From contig CM051026.1 of the NCBI GenBank assembly GCA_027627225.1, positions 10,149,425-10,213,424 of the forward strand: a stretch of DNA of 64,000 nt, in the 5' to 3' direction. A program made the translations under genes and the position numbers. Source of the DNA: Congeria kusceri. Taxonomy: Eukaryota > Mollusca > Bivalvia > Myida > Dreissenidae. Shown one piece after another: positions 47,851 to 57,067 of the stretch. The notes beneath the pieces were generated by a model. It did not search any database. It was not told the DNA's origin and was given only the letters and a program-made list of their open reading frames with translations. Within the stretch, counting starts at the first letter, position 1; every line of letters begins with the position of its first letter.

Positions 47851-48210
47851 ACTATCATCAATATCATCACAAGTATCATTATAACAATATCATAACATGA
47901 CACTATCAAGACATAATCACTATCATCATCATTAGTTGTATATATCGTTACAATATTTTTTAATTTTCAATCAATCATTGTAAATGTTGGACAACAGTTT
48001 ATACATTTACAAATACAACTTATTTCTACAATTGATATTCCCATGACTATATCGTATAAATGTATTTTATTCAGAAAAGCTAACATTTTCAAATCACCGT
48101 GAACCCTGAAAATCACTTTTAAATCAGTATTAACAAATATAGGTCTTAAAATTATAAAACAAATGAAGCTTTGTGATATTGACCGTAATTCATGAAAATA
48201 CTATTGATTA

Positions 48211-48490
48211 AAAATTACCATTTATGCTAATCGGCATCGTCCGCTGCTTGTCGTCGGCATCGTCCGCTGCTTATCGCCGGCATCGTCCGCAGACTGTCGC
48301 CGGAATCGTTTGCTAAAGTAGTCTTCATCGAGAACACTATCATCAATATCATGACAAGTATCACAATAACAATATCATAACATAACACTATGAACACATA
48401 ATCACCATTAATCATTGTAAAATTTCGACAACAGTACGCATATTTATTAATACAACTTATTTCTACAATCGTATATTTATATTCACAAAA
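48211..48490 (-). repeat. duplicate of the 47.3-kb segment with a contracted array
   Basis: TACCATTTATGCTAATCGGC, then 3-4 units of the 23-bp repeat, then CTTCATCGAGAACACTATCA and AATACAACTTATTTCTACAA, paralleling 47299-48050. Confidence 0.75.
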
Positions 48491-48605
48491 GTTTACATTT
48501 TGTAATCCAGTAAATGTAAGCATAATTTGTTTATAAACGTTAACATGCAAACAGAAGAAAAGGAACAACCCTGAATTATAGTGAAGAATTGGGACAGAAA
48601 TTTAC

Positions 48606-48727
48606 CTTTGATGCTCGTTAGGTCTGTTGGTTTCCGTTTTGTCGCTGTTGTCCTTAACAGTCTCCTGCGCATGTGCAACGAGTGAGTGGAGGCAGTGGAT
48701 GGAGCTCCGGCTGTCGTCTGCATCGGT
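48606..48727 (-). CDS. exon-like cassette 1 of the 47-55 kb cluster
   Basis: Minus strand: weak acceptor ACAACTCGAG|ACC and a good donor CATCAAAG|GTAAAT. The frame TDADDSRSSIHCLHSLV then AHAQETVKDNSDKTETN is open and leaves in phase 2. The HAQET phrase is shared with the cassettes at 54160 and 54566. The product is unrecognised. It could be a coding exon or part of a non-coding tandem repeat. Confidence 0.3.
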
Positions 48728-48856
48728 CTCGAGTTGTATACATGAACTATTTTCACATTAAGTGGACAACTACACAATTGCAAGCCTCTGTTTTTCGTTA
48801 TTCATCGTTTGGTTATTTACTGAATATTTTAACCAAGATTTAACCAATCAATTGGG

Positions 48857-49050
48857 GTGGCAGTGGCGTAGTTGATATGGTGTCCGCCTTACGGTCGGGA
48901 GGTCCAGCGTTTGATCTCTACCCGGGAAGCCTTTCGGAAGAAATTTCTCAAAAAGGCACCAACTACTGGCTCTACCCAGAAAACGGTTTGGACAGTGTCT
49001 TACTAAGCTGAGGCTTTCGACTCAATCTAGCTTAAATATTTTTAAACTAA
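48857..49050 (+). mobile_element. tRNA-derived SINE (type 3), tandem copy 1
   Basis: GTGGCAGTGGCGTAGTTGAT (A-box-like), CCAGCGTTTGATCTCTACCC (B-box-like), and the body CACCAACTACTGGCTCTACC. It is one of four copies spaced about 553 bp. Confidence 0.7.
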
Positions 49051-49114
49051 ACTTAAATTCTCATATAAGCACAACCCAAACATGAAATCAACAGAAATAT
49101 CACGTTGATCTTAC

Positions 49115-49212
49115 GCAAATCACGGCTTTTCAATGCTCGGTAAACCAGTTTTTTTTGTCCTCCATTTGTTTTCCGCGCATGCGTCATTGTGTAGTCTATC
49201 TTGAGTTCTCGT
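49115..49212 (-). CDS. exon-like cassette 2
   Basis: Minus strand: TTTCGTAGCAG|ACGAG acceptor and GATTTGC|GTAAGA donor. The open frame RRELKIDYTMTHARKTNGG then QKKLVYRALKSRDL enters in phase 2 and leaves in phase 1. The TMTHA..T.GG text matches TTMTHAQETYGG at 54160-54290. Confidence 0.35.
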
Positions 49213-49401
49213 CTGCTACGAAATACTCTAAAATTGCAGAAAGAATGGAAATGGGACAAATATTTCACATTTAGAGAAAAATAATTACAATTTAAAAATT
49301 AAACTTTTTTTTATCGCCAGCCTATAATGTTGCGCTATTCATCGTTTTGCAATTAATATCTCTATATACATTACAAAGTTTTAACGAATCACCTGAAATA
49401 A

Positions 49402-49590
49402 CAGCGGTGTCGCAATGGTGTGGTTGATATGGCGTCCGCCGTTCGCTTCGGAGGTCCTGAGTTTGAAAAAACTTTTCATAAAGACACCAAAGTACTGGCT
49501 ATACCCAAAAAACGGGCTTACAGGCGTCTCACCAAGCGCAGGCGTTCGACACAATCGTGCTTAAATAAGTTAAAACTAAACTAGAATTCT
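49402..49590 (+). mobile_element. SINE type 3, tandem copy 2
   Basis: GCAATGGTGTGGTTGATATG and CTGAGTTTGAAAAAACT keep the order of A and B boxes but the B box is degenerate. The body ACCAAAGTACTGGCTATACC is shared. Confidence 0.6.
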
Positions 49591-49649
49591 CATCGATGGT
49601 ACAACCAAAACAAATTAACAGAAATATAACGCCGATCTTTCGCAAAACC

Positions 49650-49782
49650 CGGCTTTTATTCTGATACTTTAAAATAAAACAAAAACTTGACGACAACGAT
49701 CGTTATCTCAGATGATGTTGTTACAACCCTTAATCCGTTTCCTGCGCATGCGTCATGGTCGTCATTTAGCTCTTATTGTCGT
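49650..49782 (-). pseudogene. exon-like cassette 3, decayed
   Basis: Retains GCAGCAG|ACGACAAT and GACGACCATGACGCATGCG, but in the shared frame TAA and TGA codons interrupt and the donor position reads GCGAAAGATC instead of GCGTAAGATC. Confidence 0.45.
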
Positions 49783-49967
49783 CTGCTGCTAAACTCTACT
49801 GTCTTCTATAATTGCTGAACTTATTTCATAATGAAACAATTTTGTATATTAATAGGAAAATATTACAAAAGAAAAATTAAAATAGTATATTGTATTCGTT
49901 TTTCATCATTTTGCTATTATCTCTCTCTATATAAACATTTTAAAGTTTTAATGAACCATTTAAAATG

Positions 49968-50165
49968 TCAGTGGTTTAAATGATATGGTGTCCGCCTTTT
50001 GATCTGAAGGACCGAGTTCGATCCCTATCCGGGCAGCGTTCGAAGGAAACTCTCAAAAAGGCATCCAAGTACTGGCTCTACCTAGTAAACGGACTCGAAC
50101 GTGCCTTTATAACTTCGGGCGTTCAACACGATCGTGCGAGCTTAAATATTTTTAAACTAAACTAA
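49968..50165 (+). mobile_element. SINE type 3, tandem copy 3
   Basis: ATGATATGGTGTCCGCC, CGAGTTCGATCCCTATCC (good B box), and CCAAGTACTGGCTCTACC. It ends in a TTTTTAAACTAAAC-type tail. Confidence 0.7.
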
Positions 50166-50227
50166 AATTCTCATCAATATACTATAATCAAAACGAATCA
50201 ACAGAAACATTACGTTGATCTTTTGCA

Positions 50228-50375
50228 TTCACGGCTTTTATCATTATAATTGAAAATAAAACGAAAACATTATGCCCATGCGTGTTAAATCAGTTGATGT
50301 CGTCCATCCGTTTCCTGCGCATGCGTCATGGTAATCGGCGGCTGCTTAACACAACACTACTTCACTGGCTGCTAA
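50228..50375 (-). pseudogene. exon-like cassette 4, decayed
   Basis: Keeps ATTACCATGACGCATGCGC, reading ITMTHAQETDGRHQLI then a stop. The donor position reads GCAAAAGATC (GT lost). Confidence 0.4.
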
Positions 50376-50518
50376 AATTGCTGAAATTAGTTGAAAATGG
50401 AACAGTCTGTACATTAACATGAAACTATTACAAAATAGTGTTATTGCCAGCCTATATTCTTTCATAACAAATCATTTCTCAATTTTCATTTTAACGTTTT
50501 AACGAACCACTTAAAATC

Positions 50519-50660
50519 TCCGTGGTTTATTTAATATGGTGTCCGGCTAACCGCCTTGCGATCGAAAGATCTGGAGTTCATACCTACCCGGGGAGCGTTC
50601 GAAAGAACTTTCTAAAAAAACACCAAGTACTGGTTCTACCCAGGAAACGGACTCAGGTTT
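50519..50660 (+). mobile_element. SINE type 3, tandem copy 4
   Basis: ATATGGTGTCCGGCTAACCG and GGAGTTCATACCTACC keep the order; the body CCAAGTACTGGTTCTACCCA is shared. The 3' end is shortened. Confidence 0.55.
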
Positions 50661-50896
50661 TCGACTTCTACACTCGTTTCTGCTGAAATTATTTGAAAAT
50701 GGGACGGATTTGTACATTAAGGAACATATTACAAAGTAAGAATTCTACAGTTTTGTTATTGCCTGCCAACATTTTCGTCGTTCATCGTTCCGCTATTTAT
50801 CTCTCTCTAGATAAATTTTAATGTTTAAACCGACCATTTTATAATTTGTGTAGCTAAATCATGAAATTAGCAGAAATATGAAGTTGATCTTACGGA

Positions 50897-51310
50897 AATC
50901 ACGAGCATTTAATTTTGCTGTATGTATCTTGCTTGGATTGTCGTCGGCAGTGGCTCCTGAATGTCTTTGACATAGAACTATTGACTGTCTGCACGGAACT
51001 CTGACATTCTTTCAAACAGTAGAAAAATAAAACTTAGCTCGGATTGTCGTCGCCATTCATTGGCGTCTGCATAAAACTCTTGTTTGCAAAGGACTCTGGT
51101 TGGTGTCTGCATCGAATGATCGTACTTGTCTTTATCCTGCCCTGGTTTTCGGCATGAATATCTGAATATAGTCATCACCCATATACAAATAAGACCTACC
51201 TTGGGTCATTTTCGCCTGTCTTGAACATTGACTGTCGTCTGCATGGTGCAAAACGGACCTTGGGGTGTCGTCGGTATCGAGCTCGGAGAAACATCACTTT
51301 TGCAGCATAT
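50897..51310 (-). CDS. exon-like cassettes 5-7 (uncertain)
   Basis: Three stretches carry the cassette core GACGACAATCC or a variant. At about 50897-50962 an acceptor AAGACATTCAG and donor ATTTCC|GTAAGA enclose HCRRQSKQDTYSKIKCS with a stop. At about 51030-51080 a frame reads ADANEWRRQSEL. At about 51220-51300 the core is more diverged. The RRQSEL phrase recurs in cassette 54566. Exon boundaries cannot be fixed here. Confidence 0.25.
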
Positions 51311-51549
51311 CAATCACTTGAACAGCACGTAAGATATCTCGCTGAAATAAAACAAATCAATAATTTATTGTATATTTTCTTCAATGCCACAATCTTGTTT
51401 TATATTGCATTGTGCTCATGGCTATAAAATATTAACCTACAGTTTATTAAAATTATTCTAATTAACGCAAATGGCAACTAAGACTTTCGACGCAAGTATC
51501 TAAATGTTTTGTCAATCCCGATGTTTTTATTGTCAGAAAAGACTGGTAT

Positions 51550-51680
51550 TTATTCCTTTTCCCAGGTCATGACCGTGACAAGCCAGACGACAGGGTGGGG
51601 GCGCCCTATCCATCTTGTCGCCTGATTTGACCGGGCCTAGGTTTGAGAATTCACGGAAACAAACATTCCTCTTTTCCGAC
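51550..51680 (-). other. conserved GC-rich block P1, superunit II copy
   Basis: About 88% identical by eye to 55918-56040. On the minus strand both copies keep an open frame VKSGDKM(D/E)RAPPPCRLAC with mostly silent or conservative changes. The opposite strand is also partly open. Possible exon; product unknown. Confidence 0.4.
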
Positions 51681-51848
51681 TTGAAAAAAAAATACAGTTA
51701 AACTAAAGTTTAAAACTTAATAAAACAGATAAATGTCGTCCATTTATAAAACCATCACATTATTTTTACATCCCAACCGAATTTCGAGTCAAAGCTGCCA
51801 TTTGCGTGCACAAAGTTAATTTAGAAAGTGAATATTTAACGGATTAAT

Positions 51849-52010
51849 AGAGGTCGCAGTGGTGCAATGGTGTCCATTTTGCGTTAGGCAGGTCGCGAGT
51901 TCGATCCCTACTCGGAACCGTTCGAATGATTTTTCTCAACATACACCAAGTACTGGTTTTACCCAAAAAACGGGCTCGACACAATCGATCTTTAAGACTT
52001 TTAAACGAAC
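51849..52010 (+). mobile_element. SINE type 3, isolated copy within block P
   Basis: GGTCGCAGTGGTGCAATGG and GCGAGTTCGATCCCTACTCG head, then CACCAAGTACTGGTTTTACC. It is absent from the corresponding position of the superunit I copy, so it inserted after the duplication. Confidence 0.75.
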
Positions 52011-52112
52011 GGATTAATACATTAGACACTAAAGATTTGACAGTTTTAATTAATTTTAGAGATAGTGCCATTAATCCAAATTTAGACTTGTAAATGACAT
52101 GAACACGTGATT

Positions 52113-52309
52113 TCAATATAACTTATCTGTAGATGGTTTCCAATAGCAACCGGCCTCGTTCCCGCAATCGATTCGAAACAGGAGCACCGTCGGAACGAGC
52201 AATGCGTCTGCACGAGGTCGATGAAATCTGTCAACTTGGCGGCACAAAAACTGTAACCGGAAGAAAGCGTCTTTAGGAGACCGATGAACGTTGTATTTTT
52301 TGGGATCAC
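52113..52309 (-). other. conserved block P2, superunit II copy
   Basis: Aligns without gaps over about 160 bp with 56335-56500. The minus frame reads RQVDRFHRPRADALLVPTV then LLFRIDCGNEAGCYW. The lack of indels, in contrast to the flanks, hints at constraint. It could be a first exon or promoter region of each superunit. Confidence 0.35.
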
Positions 52310-52546
52310 GGTACTTATAAATGTGGAGGTTTAGAACAAGCACTTTATTCTTTATTAAAAAAATAACTGAAACTTTTATCAGGATTATTAAAATAAAACT
52401 ATGTTTTTGTCTTGTGCCAAAACAAAATATTGTATTGCCGTATGAAAAGCTGGAAAATATATTGTAAAGCAAACAATATATGATCAACATTTACTGTATA
52501 TGTTCTTACGTTCTGTTTTTATTGTGTTATTGTGCTTAAATGGTCG

Positions 52547-53238
52547 CTTGCGCATGCGTCATTGCATGTCGTCTGCATTGAGTTATGGCTGTCCACTACA
52601 TTGTATACATATCGTCTAAATCGAAGAGTGTTGTCGTGGTATGTTTGTCCTCGGCAACAGGGTGTGATTGTCCTCGGCAACAGGGTGTGATTGTCCTCGG
52701 CTACAGGGTGTTGGTGGCAACGGGGTGTTGTTGTTACTTGGAACAGGGTGTTGTTCTTGTTGGCAACGGGGTGTGGTTGTCTTCGGCAACGGGGTGTGGT
52801 TGTCGTCGGCAACGGGGCGTGGTTGTCCTGTTTAACGGGATAACGTTGTCCTCGGTAACGGGGTTTGGTTGTCTTCCGTAACGGGGTGTGGTTGTCCTCG
52901 GCAACGGGGTGTGGTTGTCCGCGGCAACGGGGTGTGGTTGTCTTCGGCAACGGGGTGTGGTTGTCCGCGGTAACGGGGTGTGGTTGTCCTCGGTAACGGG
53001 GTTTGGTTGCCCTCGGCAAAAGGGTGTTGTTGTCGTCGGCAAGGGGGTGTGGGTGTCGTCGGAAACGGGACGTTGTTGTCTTCGGTAACGGGATGTGGTT
53101 GTCCTCGGCAACGGGGTGTTGTTGTTCTCGGCACTGGAATGTGGTTGTCTTCGGCAACGGGGTGTGGTTGTCTTCGGCATCGGGGTGTTGTTGTCCTCGG
53201 CAACGGGGTGTTGTTGTCCTCGGCAGTGGGATCGGGTT
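52547..53238 (-). repeat. 23-bp minisatellite array 2 with attached cassette
   Basis: About 26 units of the form GGTTGTCCTCGGCAACGGGG plus TGT (52640-53238). The minus-strand frame (212 residues, 52519-53157) has 23-residue repeats TTTPRCRRQPHPVAEDNH plus TPLPR and runs into a cassette carrying CTTGCGCATGCGTCAT. Other frames are also open because of the 23-bp period. At the end, AATAAA overlaps the stop, which would suit a terminal exon. Confidence 0.7.
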
Positions 53239-53447
53239 ATTAAAGAATAAATGACGATTTTATCTGGATTATTGAAATGAAACTACCAGAAAACAATGCA
53301 TGAGTTGTTTTTTTATTTTGCCAAAACAAAGTAATATTGTAATACCGTACGAATAACAAGAAAATATATTGTACAATAAAAACATTATGATCACAATTTA
53401 CGGTATTTGTTCTAACGTTCTGTTGTATTACTGTTGTCTTATCGTAC

Positions 53448-53860
53448 TTAGCTGGTCGCTTCCGCATGCGTCATTATGTGTCGTCTGCATGGAGTTCCGA
53501 CTATCCACTGCATCGTACACAGGTCGTCTAAATCAAAGTTGTTAGTCGTCGGCAACGGGGCGTTTTTGTGGTTGACAACAGGGTGTCGTTGTTGTTGGCA
53601 ACGGGATATTGTTGCTGACAAAAGGCTGTTGTTGTTGTTGTTGGCAACGGGATTTTGTTGTCCTCGGCAGCGGGGTGTTTTTGCTGCTGGTAACGGGGTG
53701 CGGTTGTCCTCGGTAACGGGGTGAGGTTGTAGTCGGCAACAGGGTGTGGTTGTCCTCGGCAATGAGGTGTGGTTGTCCTCGGTAACGGGGTGCGGTTGCC
53801 CTCCGTAACATTGTGTGGTTGTCTTCGGCAATGGGGTGGGATTGTTGTCCTTCTAAAGGG
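53448..53860 (-). repeat. 23-bp minisatellite array 2b with attached cassette
   Basis: A tandem duplicate of the preceding unit: about 13 diverged units at 53540-53860, then a cassette with TCCGCATGCGTCAT (53461-53474). Flanks such as CCAAAACAAA and GAAAATATATTGTA are shared with 52390-52470. Confidence 0.7.
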
Positions 53861-54159
53861 TGCTACAAAGACTTCTAACATATAATAAGTTAAACATCAT
53901 AATAGGCAACCTAGAGTGTTAGCAATCAAAGTTACGATACTGTACTTCAAGGTTTTGTGTACTGACCGTTACCACCGTTCAGTATCTTTAAATGTATTAC
54001 CACAAAAAAACACATTAACTAGTGAAATTAAACGTACTGAATATAGAGACATGATAATTATCTTCCACATAGCAATGATTCTATTATATATATATAATTT
54101 ATATATTATCACGCGAAAAACAGTAAGAACAGTTTAATATTAAAATAACAACAAGTTAC

Positions 54160-54290
54160 CGTTGTCGAATCAATTGGTTTGCATTATCGTGATGTCCTCC
54201 ATAGGTTTCCTGCGCATGCGTCATGGTCGTCACGGAAGCAAGTTCGTTGTCTGCAACCAGCTCGGCATTGACGTCTGCAATGTCTGAAAG
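54160..54290 (-). CDS. exon-like cassette E2, open
   Basis: Minus strand: a good acceptor GTCTGCTTTCAG|AC and a good donor CGACAACG|GTAACT enclose an open frame IADVNAELVADNELASV then TTMTHAQETYGGHHDNANQL and IRQ. It leaves in phase 2. Its sequence aligns with cassettes at 54566 and 49115. This is the best single exon candidate of the cluster. Function unknown; acidic N-terminal half, no known domain seen. Confidence 0.4.
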
Positions 54291-54565
54291 CAGACCGTAT
54301 ACCAAATAGTTCGTTTATTTTCGTCAAGAATTACAAAAAAACAATACTTATACTTCAAATATATCGACCGTTACAGCCATTAAATAACTTGTTTACTTTA
54401 AATGAATTACAATTAAAATAATGGCATCATTATTTAAAAAAAAGTTAAAAAGCATTTAATCGATAGAAGCATAATGTTGTTCTTCCGCAACTCAAAATTT
54501 AAAATGCCTATATTTTAATATCACGCAACAAAACACACAATTTACAAAGTCATCAACTCAGTTGG

Positions 54566-54683
54566 TTTTTATTGTCATATTGTTGCCCTCCCTTAATTTC
54601 CTGCGCATGCGTCTGTGTCGTCATGGCGGCATGATTGTCGACTGCGTCCAGCTCGGATTGTCGCCTGCATCGTCTGAAAGTAG
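54566..54683 (-). CDS. exon-like cassette E1
   Basis: Minus strand: acceptor AGACTACTTTCAG|ACGATG. The frame RCRRQSELDAVDNH then AAMTTQTHAQEIKGGQQYDN is open to a stop just past a weak donor (CTGA|GTTGAT). The start RCRRQSELDAVDNH parallels the RCRRQPHPVAEDNH repeat of array 2, which ties the minisatellites to the cassettes. Confidence 0.4.
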
Positions 54684-54959
54684 TCTTACAACAAACAGTT
54701 CGTTTATATCTTTTGCTATAAAAGACATTGTGCATAACGGACTTTGAATTTAATCAATATTTCATAAAAAATAGACGCGCCTCCAGGGAATTTTGATTCA
54801 TGTGATATCGAATTACTTGAAAATCGAATTTTCAGCAGCTTATGTACACACGCATTTTTGTCGAAATCGCAAATGGATTCTGGGTATCTTACAAAATAAA
54901 CTAAAAGACATATTCTTTGAAGTAATATATCTTATGGGGATTACATTTATAACAGAAAC

Positions 54960-55220
54960 ATAACACTTAGCATAGTTCATCGCCGTCATCCATCATCCAT
55001 TGCATCCATTTCCGGTCGAATTACACTCGGCATGCCGACAGCTTCTGCACCGAGCATCGGCTATCGTCTGCTAAGTCTGAAAATTCTCAGTCATCAACAG
55101 AATAAAAATAAAACTTAGCTCGTGCTAACGCCGCCATCATTGTCGTCTGCAACCAGCGCTAGTCCGCACTGCTATCTTGTTGTCCTAAGCATCGTTAGAG
55201 TAGAGGTCGAAGAGGCGGCA
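54960..55220 (-). pseudogene. decayed cassettes at the start of superunit I
   Basis: GAGAATTTTCAG|ACTTAGCAG and nearby GCAGACGACAATGATGGCGG repeat the cassette core, but stops occur in all useful frames. The block matches 50930-51330 of superunit II (CAGCATA.C.ATCACTT). Confidence 0.35.
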
Positions 55221-55427
55221 CTTCAGCAGCATAGCGATCACTTCGGTCACCACATCAGATATACAAAGCAGACATTCAATAGACAAATTAATAAATCATT
55301 AATTATTTTAGATGCATGAACTACGGTAACAGACAACATATTATATACTAGTAATATTACATATAAATTAGTAATATTATCATGTTATTCTGTTTTAAGT
55401 GCCTTGTGAAAGGTAATATAAATCATC

Positions 55428-55485
55428 ATCATCATTAGCAGCAGCAGCAGCACCGTCACCATCCATCATCATCATCACTGGTATT
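55428..55485. repeat. ATC and AGC microsatellite
   Basis: Short ATC, AGC and CATC trinucleotide runs. Confidence 0.85.
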
Positions 55486-55540
55486 ATTATAAACGTAAAT
55501 AGCAGTTAAAACTCAGGCATTTTGAACTTTTCTTTTATAA

Positions 55541-55872
55541 ATCAATGTTTTCCCCCTGGGGAGGAGCAGCGGGCATATACGGGACTTTCGACTGCCCGCG
55601 ATTCCCAACAGGCGGGAAATTGACACGAAAATTGAGTCTGGGTCCCGGAGTAATAGACTTTGGTCGGATTTTAGATCCCGGTGATATACGCCCCCGGGCC
55701 ATTTGATAGATATATAGCATCTCCCACTGAGGGGATTTAGACAAATATACTTGGCTCTAGGATGGGGAAGTAGACCCCCCCCCCAAAAAAAAAATAAAAA
55801 AAAATTGTCAAATTCCCCTAGGTCTGCCCGCCGCTCCCCCCCCCCACCTTGGGGAAAATATTGAATGTCGCA
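55541..55872. mobile_element. MITE with poly-C ends, copy 3
   Basis: ATCAATGTTTTCCCCCTGGG to CTTGGGGAAAATATTGA, with GGATTTTAGATCCCGGTGAT and CATCTCCCACTGAGGGGATT interior. It is absent from superunit II at the corresponding place. Confidence 0.8.
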
Positions 55873-55917
55873 TTTTTTATTATCATCAGAAGTGACTAGT
55901 ATTTATTCGTTTGAACT

Positions 55918-56040
55918 CCTAGGTCATGACCCTGACAAGCCAGACGGCAAGGTGGGGGCGCCCTTTCCATCTTGTCGCCTGATTTGACAGGGCCTTGGCT
56001 TGAGAATTCAATGAAACAAACACTCCTCTTTTCCGACAAG
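55918..56040 (-). other. conserved block P1, superunit I copy
   Basis: Homologous to 51550-51680: minus frame VKSGDKMERAPPPCRLACQG then HDLG. The CCC/CCT and TGT/TGC differences from the other copy are silent. Confidence 0.4.
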
Positions 56041-56331
56041 ATAAAATCAGTTTTAATGTTAATAACTCATACAAATGTCACCCATCTATAAAATATATAA
56101 ACAGTTAATTCTTGTACATCCCAAACCCGAATTTTGAGTTAAAGCTGCCATTTATGTCAATAATATCGAAAGGGTGTATTTAATGTAATAACACATTAGG
56201 CGCTTAAGAAGATTCACACTTTCTAGTTAAAAGATTTAATATTCATTTTGTATTAACTGAAAAAAAACAGTATTTGCCTTTTTGCCTATTTGCTGAATTA
56301 TTCTTGTAAATTACGTGAATACGTGATTTAA

Positions 56332-56559
56332 TTATGACTTATCTGTTTCTGGTATCCAATTGCAACCGGCCTCGTTCCCGCAATAGCTTGTGAACAGGAG
56401 CACAGTCGAAGCGCGGAATGCGCCTGCACAAGATCGATGAAACCTGTCAACTTGGCGGCCTAAAGACTGGAACCAAAAGAAAGCGTCTATATGAGACAGA
56501 TAATAATTGGCGCCTTGGATCACGTGACATGTGAGGGTTAGAACAGGAATAGCAACCAC
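56332..56559 (-). other. conserved block P2, superunit I copy
   Basis: Minus frame reads LGRQVDRFHRSCAGAFRAS then TVLLFTSYCGNEAGCNW, matching 52113-52309 at about 60% of residues and roughly 80% of bases by eye, without gaps. Confidence 0.35.
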
Positions 56560-56848
56560 CGCGCACCAATTCTGCGCATTCTGCGTATGAATTGTGATTC
56601 GGTCGAAATGCGTCCCGCGCGTAGTCCCTATGAATTACGTGTTATTGTGGAAAGCAGCAAGGGTTTATGAATGAAATTTTTACATAATGACCTTGACCGA
56701 TGACTATATTTAGCGTAATTGACAAAGCATCGCAATTTCTCGCAGTTTTACGTAAACAAACAAAAAGTTTAAGTTTTCATTTTGCGTTAATTCATTCTAA
56801 ATCGACGATTACGCTGAACATTTTAGTGTTTTTAAATTAAATAATCAT

Positions 56849-57067
56849 TTAACTTTGCATAGAAAAACAGTTTAAAACCTTATTACTTCGTAAAATATCC
56901 ATAATTTCATCGTTTATAAAGTGGGTATTTTCGCATGACGAAACCGGATCTAGTTTGTTCAATGATGGCGGCAATCTTTCGGTGTAATTAGAGCGAAGAA
57001 AATCAAATAAATTGGTAATATTGTCCAGTTTTTCCATTAAATCAGTTGTTCCGTAAGATATGTTCAC
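56849..57067 (-). CDS. uncertain small open frame or exon
   Basis: About 72 codons ending at a stop at 56849: NISYGTTDLMEKLDNITN then LFDFLRSNYTERLPPSLNKL and DPVSSCENTHF. The composition is protein-like, but the frame starts at GTG rather than ATG; an acceptor-like TACTGCAG lies upstream at about 57093. It may be a last exon. No family recognised. Confidence 0.25.
   Translation of the reverse strand: MNISYGTTDLMEKLDNITNLFDFLRSNYTERLPPSLNKLDPVSSCENTHFINDEIMDILRSNKVLNCFSMQS

Noticed and set aside
52519..53157. 212-residue frame as a secure gene
   Set aside because: A 23-bp period opens several frames on both strands, so length alone is no evidence. Kept only as part of the cluster hypothesis.
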